Shown piece by piece: positions 59,135-64,000 of a stretch of 64,000 nucleotides of DNA. A program made the position numbers and the translations under genes. Origin of the DNA: Nymphaea colorata (lineage: Eukaryota; Streptophyta; Magnoliopsida; Nymphaeales; Nymphaeaceae). How positions within the stretch are numbered: the first letter of the stretch is position 1; each line of letters opens with the position of its first letter. Under the pieces are notes generated by a model that ran no database searches, had not been told where the DNA came from, and saw nothing but the letters and a program-made list of their open reading frames with translations. Location: NCBI RefSeq assembly GCF_008831285.2, contig NC_045138.2, positions 27,995,934 to 28,059,933 on the forward strand, read 5' to 3'.

Positions 59135-60029
59135 ACAACCCGACCAGTCAATGATATTTTAGATTGGTTTGAGGCATAAATTTCAGTATTTTGTCATTCA
59201 AATACTCTTCTACTTCTTATTGTGGTCGCAAAAACGTTAATGCCTTGCTGAAAATTAAAATCATAATTGTGATTTTCTAGACAGTTGCGCCACATTGGGA
59301 AAATGTCGATTAGAAGATTGTGTGGTGAATGACAAAATTGTAATTTTAGTGCTCAACCACCTGCCTTTGGGTACGAATTATTTATTTCCTAAACTACCAA
59401 ACCTGGTTATATGCACAAGCGATACACTGGCCCATATAAATGCCAATGGACCAGCGGACCAGCACTTGTACACCTCGCGCAGCACCTACTTAAGAACTTG
59501 TCTTCGTTTTTTTTTTTAATAAAATAGTACTAACTATTTTTTTATACTATTTTTATTCTCTATAGCAGTAACTCTCTTGGCTATTATCTTTGGCCTAAAA
59601 AATTTACGTATGCACATAGGGGCCTTTTAGATAACAAAAAAGCTGCATTCAAAAATACAATGTCGGTGAATGTGTCCATTTTGAGGACATGAAACATTAG
59701 GTTCCAAATGCCAGGACTTGAAACATCGATGACTGATCGCTTAAAGGTCGTGTTGTGCATCGAATACCAACAGAGGACCCATGTAAAAAATGAGGACATT
59801 CCAACACAGGACCCTTGTAGAAAAGAAATGGCATTTGCCACTGTAGGTGTTAGGGGGAGAAAGGGAGTGTCTTGGATGGCGATTGCAGTCGGCAAAGCAC
59901 AAATAGATTGGGCTGTGCAAGGCGGTCGGCAAAGCACAAATAGTATGGATCCTTCACACTTGAGATCCTTGTTTTACCCTTATGGAATGAGAGAAGGCAG
60001 ATTTGAGGTCTGGGAGGGGAGGGTCCTAC
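59135..60029. other. Intergenic part of unit C, no gene seen
   Basis: The region 59135-59290 matches the extra sequence upstream of B1 (51808-51970), and 59400-59960 matches unit A 40290-41130. Open frames here recur in unit A on both strands but have no recognisable domain. Near 59925 a short duplication of cggcaaagcacaaatag is present. Confidence 0.6.
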
Positions 60030-60484
60030 TGTTGGGATTTCTCCCCATAACGCATATACAAAACCAAACGTATATATCCTAAACAGGATCATGCTCTTGC
60101 TAAATCATTGAAATAAACGAAACCTTAAACTGAAGCGGAAGCGTACCTGAATCCATCTGATCTGGAGCACGGGAAGATCGCAGTAGGGTCTTACATGGTA
60201 CGTGCGGCGTGCTTGAGGTCTCTCTCAGATGGAGAAGAGGAAAAACCCTAGAAACCAATGTCCCCAAGGACCACTACCATTTTATAATAAGGACAATTAC
60301 GGATTTCACCCATCAAAGAGTCCGTAATTCCGTACTGGTATCTATACATTTCAAAATTACCCCATACCATCTAAAATGACGTAATATCCCAAAACGCAAT
60401 CACTTAAGCGGATATTTACGTTAAGACAACCATAATGTCTGAAATTCCTTATAGACATATGTCGGCCCACCAAATGATCTTACA
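60030..60484. mobile_element. Solo LTR (455 bp) in unit C
   Basis: It starts TGTTGGGATTTCTCC and ends GATCTTACA. The flanks are cctac (60025-60029) and cttac (60485-60489), matching at 4 of 5 positions. Unit B has the unoccupied site near 54810 (gggagggtcttatctcaac). It is a different family from the LTRs at 42728 and 56612. Confidence 0.82.
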
Positions 60485-60698
60485 CTTACCTCAACTTATC
60501 ATGTTTCGTTAATAGTTTCGAAATGTGAATATCTTGTCCATATTGTTAGTTTTGTAAATAAAAAAAAAAAAGAAAAAAAAAAGAAGAAGAGAAAGGTAGG
60601 TAAGTATATCTAGTGTAATACAGAGAGAGAGAGCAGTCTAGTAGTGCCTGCTCCCTCTTCAAGGATCCATGTCTAACTCTAGAATTCGTATTTGTCGT

Positions 60699-60869
60699 TG
60701 GATTAGAAAACTTATTTCACGAGCTAACTGCTTTGTTGCTGTGTTTCATGGTGAGAGTGATAACATTACACACAAAGAGGTGACAGACGTTGTGCAGACA
60801 GACGTTGTGCAGAGTGGCATGAGTAATGAACCTAAAAGCAAGGACCATGGCAAGGATTGTGGGCGGTAA
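60699..60869 (+). other. Conserved unidentified open frame, copy C (rearranged)
   Basis: The same start, WIRKLISRANCFVAVFHGES, with a clean 15-base in-frame tandem duplication (TDVVQ twice) and then a deletion of about 21 bases, after which it ends at 60869. In this copy an ATG at 60669 opens the frame. Confidence 0.4.
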
Positions 60870-61426
60870 CTTGTCAAAACTTTGGAAAAGACCTGCCTGA
60901 ATTTAAATTCAATAGTAATTATTCATACAAACTACAAACAAGAATGAAGAACCGTTAGTGTACCACTCCATGTATGGCTTCTAACATTAAGCAGCATTTA
61001 GTGCGATCCTCTTCTTCATTCTAATATGAGAGCTATTGTGGACGCAGGTGGAAACCATCGAACCACATTAAAATTTGCATTGCTTTGTTCACTTTAATCC
61101 TTTGCTGTTAAAGACAACAAAGAAGCATAAACAGAGCCCCTTAGGAACAGAACAGAGGCACTCCATGTCGGAGTCATTTTATTAGAAGACATTGGTCTCA
61201 CCAGTGCGAATAAGAATGAAAGCATTCCCGCAATCAGACTTGCTCTAAGCGGGTTAATTTGGAAAAGAGACTGCCACAAATTACAAGAGATTGTAAGCCT
61301 GACGCATATTTCCTGAACTGCTTGATCTGTTCAAATTCATGTAGTTACTTCTAAACGACTTTATAGCACATGTTTCAATAATAGACCTAAAATCCTGATT
61401 GAAGCAACCTATTGTAAATGGAGGCT

Positions 61427-62397
61427 TTACTGCACTTCCATCTCAATTACATCCCTTGATGCATCAGAAATCAAACCAGGATGTGTAAAGTCTGCATCCA
61501 GGTCAGATAACTGCTTGACATTAAAGGGATAGGCGTATGACTGCACGTCTGATGAGTAAATCTTTGAGGCTAATATCTCGTTTGCTGCATTTGATGGGTG
61601 GCTTCCATCGAAGTAAAGATACGTGTTTCTGTCTGCACAGGCACTGCCATTTCTCTGGCACAGGCTGCCCTGAGAGTCTGCCGACACAGCACAGCATGGT
61701 TTGTCGATCACTTCAAAACCTGGCGACAAACAAATACAGAAAGTAAAATAACAAACTAAATTTTGCACTGCAGCAACATGCGTGGCATATTGAAACAGAA
61801 TATGAAGTAAAGTAGCATGTAAGATTGATTTATCAACAATATAGTGAAAAGAAGCAAATCAAGGTGAGATTCTCAGCTGTAAGGTCTTACTCATCTGGAG
61901 AGCAACAAAAACTCAGCTTAGCTTGCCAAGTTTAGCAACTTAATATTAACTCAAACTCTTCCCTGGATATGCAAATTCAAACGAGTGAATCCCCATCAGC
62001 TTGGTGAATTTGGCAGTTGCCCGCCGAGAAGGAGATTCAAAGTTAGCTAGCCCTTTGTGCGGCTAGCACTTAATTTATAATAGTGAGTGAGCAGCCGCAG
62101 GTCATTCACATAGCATAAGAATCATTAGCTAAATCAGAAATAATGTATACCATAAGAAGCTGGATCAGCGATAATTTCACTGAGCAATTCATAAGTGTTA
62201 GCAAACACAAAGTGGGAGCCTGGCATTTCACTCGTAAGGCCGTCGATTGAATCGTTGAGGCAAGTGTTAAATAAAATAGCAGCGAGGTTGAAATCTTCAC
62301 TGCAGTTTCCACCATTTCGCAGTCGAGCTCCTGGCGTGCAGCCACTTGGTTGACAGCCAAACAACACAAATTTCCGAGCACCCAAGCCATACATCCA
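61427..62397 (-). CDS. GDSL esterase/lipase, last two exons only
   Basis: Exon 3 (62397..62151) and exon 4 (61719..61427) of a GDSL gene of the psi-A2 type. They join in phase (247 + 293 nt, 180 codons including stop). Exon 3 carries ARKFVLFGCQPSGCT and exon 4 carries block V, YFDGSHPSNAAN (Asp and His of the catalytic dyad), then NVKQLSDLDAD and a stop. The acceptor tacag and donor gtatac look normal. Exons 1 and 2, with the serine and the NTGGND block, are not found in the remaining 1.6 kb, so the gene is either 5' truncated or has a long intron running past the window. It is the only member of its type here with an exon 4. Confidence 0.7.
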
Positions 62398-62559
62398 CTG
62401 TAGAAAGATTCAGGAGACAAATGTAAGCACTCCTTTGAATGCAATTGCTCTAGGCTTAGGTCACATCTGTCTATCCCGGGTATGGCAAAGCAGGTGTTAT
62501 GTTTGAGGATGAACACAATTAATGTGCTGGGGTCTGTCAACATACAAAAATTGTTCTAC

Positions 62560-63200
62560 TGAAACAATGCATGAGAAAGAAAAGGCTTCTTACATGGAGA
62601 AAATGGTAGAACGTTCAACTTTTTAGAGAGGTGACATGGGTGACTAATGATAAATTTATACCGGAATGCTGTGTTCGACCCAGAATATCCTGACGGGACA
62701 TACTAATCGACTCCTGACACTCGTCAGGTGTACAATTAAATGCAGGCCTGCCTGGACTCACACACATGCAGCCTCATTTAAATTGGTTTGCATATATGAG
62801 AGGCCCAAGCATCTGGACTACAAGAGAATTTAAACTCCTCCAACTAAAGGATGTCATTTGCAATGTAAGAATTTGACTGTATGTGTGGGCGGCGGAAACA
62901 GTTGGGTGCTCCAAAGGAGGAAAGCACCTCTACATAACAGTCTATGCTAGGTAGCTTAGAATGTCGCTGTGAAGGTATTTATTTTTCTTTCTAATGACGC
63001 GTTTTTTTTGTCTTCTCCATAAAGGCACAGTGAGATCAACGCAGCTCTGACGCTAGGAGACAATTTGGGTGCGTTTGATATCCATGGATTCAAAATCCAT
63101 GGTTTTATCAACCACAGATTCCAAAGCATCAAAAAGGTAAAATATGTTTTTTTTTTTTATCTGTATGGGAGATTTTCGTGAAAAGCAACAGCAGCTAGTG
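62560..63200. other. No gene seen; possible MITE end near 63067
   Basis: No GDSL exon 1 or 2. Near 63067 the words gggtgcgtttgatatcca, followed by ccatggattcaaaatccatgg (an imperfect palindrome), resemble a MITE terminus, but no second end was found. Confidence 0.35.
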
Positions 63201-63204
63201 GGAT

Positions 63205-63851
63205 CCCCGAGTTGAGAGAGAGAGACTTGGCCATGGCCACGGGTTCCGCTGGCTGATATTCTTAGCCATGGGTGGGGGGTGTCTTAAATCTAGAGAGAAA
63301 CTCTCGGTCATGGATGAGGGTTTCATTGACTTAAGACCATGGTCAATGGTTCTGCCAAAGCTGGAACCGAGAGAAACCCACGGCCAGGGCCAAGAGTTCA
63401 CATGGGGGAGAGAAACACTGTACTGCGGATTCGCACACCGGCTAGAAGCTCTCCGATTTTTTGATGTGAGAGAGAGAGGATAAAATGAAATATATAATAA
63501 AATTTGAAGAAGCTCTCGGATTTTTTGATGTGAGAGAGAGAGGATAAAATGAAATATATAATAAAATTTGAAGATAAAAAGTCTTCTAACCACAAAAACA
63601 CACCGCAAAAACAAAATAAGAGAGGGAAAGAAAATTGAAGAATGCTTTTCCAAATCTAGGAGACGCATGCCATGGGTTCGTGTGTATATATATATATATA
63701 TATGAGGGAGAGAGGAAAGGGGGAGGGAAGGAGAGAGCGAGAGAAAGAGTATTTCAACATTGCAAATCACCAACCAGCAGTTAAGACAGAGAGAAGGAGG
63801 GAGAGAGAAAATATCTCTCAAAGCAAACTGGTGACTTGCTGGTGGTTGGAT

Positions 63852-63882
<31 letters not shown>

Positions 63883-63890
63883 GATAAAAT
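63205..63890. repeat. GA-rich low-complexity region with 64-bp direct repeat
   Basis: Several GAGA runs (for example 63851-63878) and an AT run (63686-63703). Two adjacent 64-base copies at 63447-63510 and 63511-63574 both start agctctc and end aatttgaag or the like. A diverged third copy lies near 63880-63940. Long open frames on either strand here arise from the repeat composition. Confidence 0.85.
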
Positions 63891-64000
63891 GGGAATATAT
63901 AACAAAATTTGAGGACAAGAGGTCCCCTAAATATAAAAACAATCCGTAAAGAACAAAATTACGCAAGCAAGAGGAACAAATAAACAATACAATGCACAGA

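Larger units (their letters stand above)
56175..61330. repeat. Segmental duplication unit C of the GDSL array
   Basis: It contains psi-C1 (56344-59131), an intergenic part related to unit A 40.3-41.1 kb, a solo LTR (60030-60484) and the spacer open frame (60699-60869). The B/C junction near 56165-56200 fuses spacer sequence directly to the 3' flank of the first GDSL gene, omitting the leader present in A and B. Confidence 0.75.

Noticed and set aside
63195-63905. 236-codon minus-strand open frame near the right end
   Set aside because: It is made of SLSLSL and similar runs from GAGAGA repeats plus a 64-base duplication; composition explains the open frame.

Overview
This window is nuclear DNA of a flowering plant. 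The evidence is plant-style GT-AG introns, plant-specific gene families (a malectin-like LRR receptor kinase, an arabinogalactan peptide, GDSL esterase/lipases), a plant MND1, hAT-type MITEs, Copia and LINE debris, and a decayed fragment of plastid rpl2. The sequence alone does not place the species. It is AT-rich, repeat-rich and gene-sparse; most bases are introns, mobile-element remnants and duplicated segments.

Left part (1-14.7 kb): receptor kinases. A malectin-like LRR receptor kinase runs off the left edge on the minus strand. Between it and the next gene lie scattered LRR and kinase exon relics on the plus strand, split by a decayed Copia element. An apparently intact plus-strand paralogue follows (6923-14699, 13 exons). 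Its exon lengths sum to a whole number of codons and give 877 aa.

Middle part (15-35.1 kb): conserved single genes. These are MND1 (meiotic recombination, 10 exons, 211 aa), a decayed minus-strand LINE with an internal tandem repeat, a small GPI-anchored arabinogalactan peptide (2 exons, 77 aa), a nuclear plastid insertion carrying rpl2 exon 1, and a SNF7/VPS32-type ESCRT-III subunit (6 exons, minus strand, 229 aa) whose N-terminus looks myristoylatable.

Right part (35.4-62.6 kb): a GDSL esterase/lipase array made by segmental duplication. Three related units (A about 35.44-45.72 kb, B about 46.65-56.17 kb, C about 56.18-61.33 kb) carry minus-strand GDSL genes. Two are intact: A1 at 37464-39924 (378 aa) and B1 at 49122-51733 (405 aa, with a stop-loss extension). 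Three are broken: psi-A2, psi-B2 and psi-C1. A further copy at 61427-62397 shows only its last two exons. The breaks are readable: single-base deletions, a microhomology deletion, a lost start codon and solo-LTR insertions. Several insertions keep exact or near-exact target-site duplications. The last 1.4 kb is GA-rich low-complexity sequence without a gene.

I found no RNA genes, CRISPR arrays or operons. No wholly new system is evident. The observations most worth a second look are the differential decay of the GDSL array, the spacer segment whose open frame is repeated in all three units, the rpl2 insertion, the cysteine-substituted glycine loop of the receptor kinase, and the ESCRT subunit's N-terminus.
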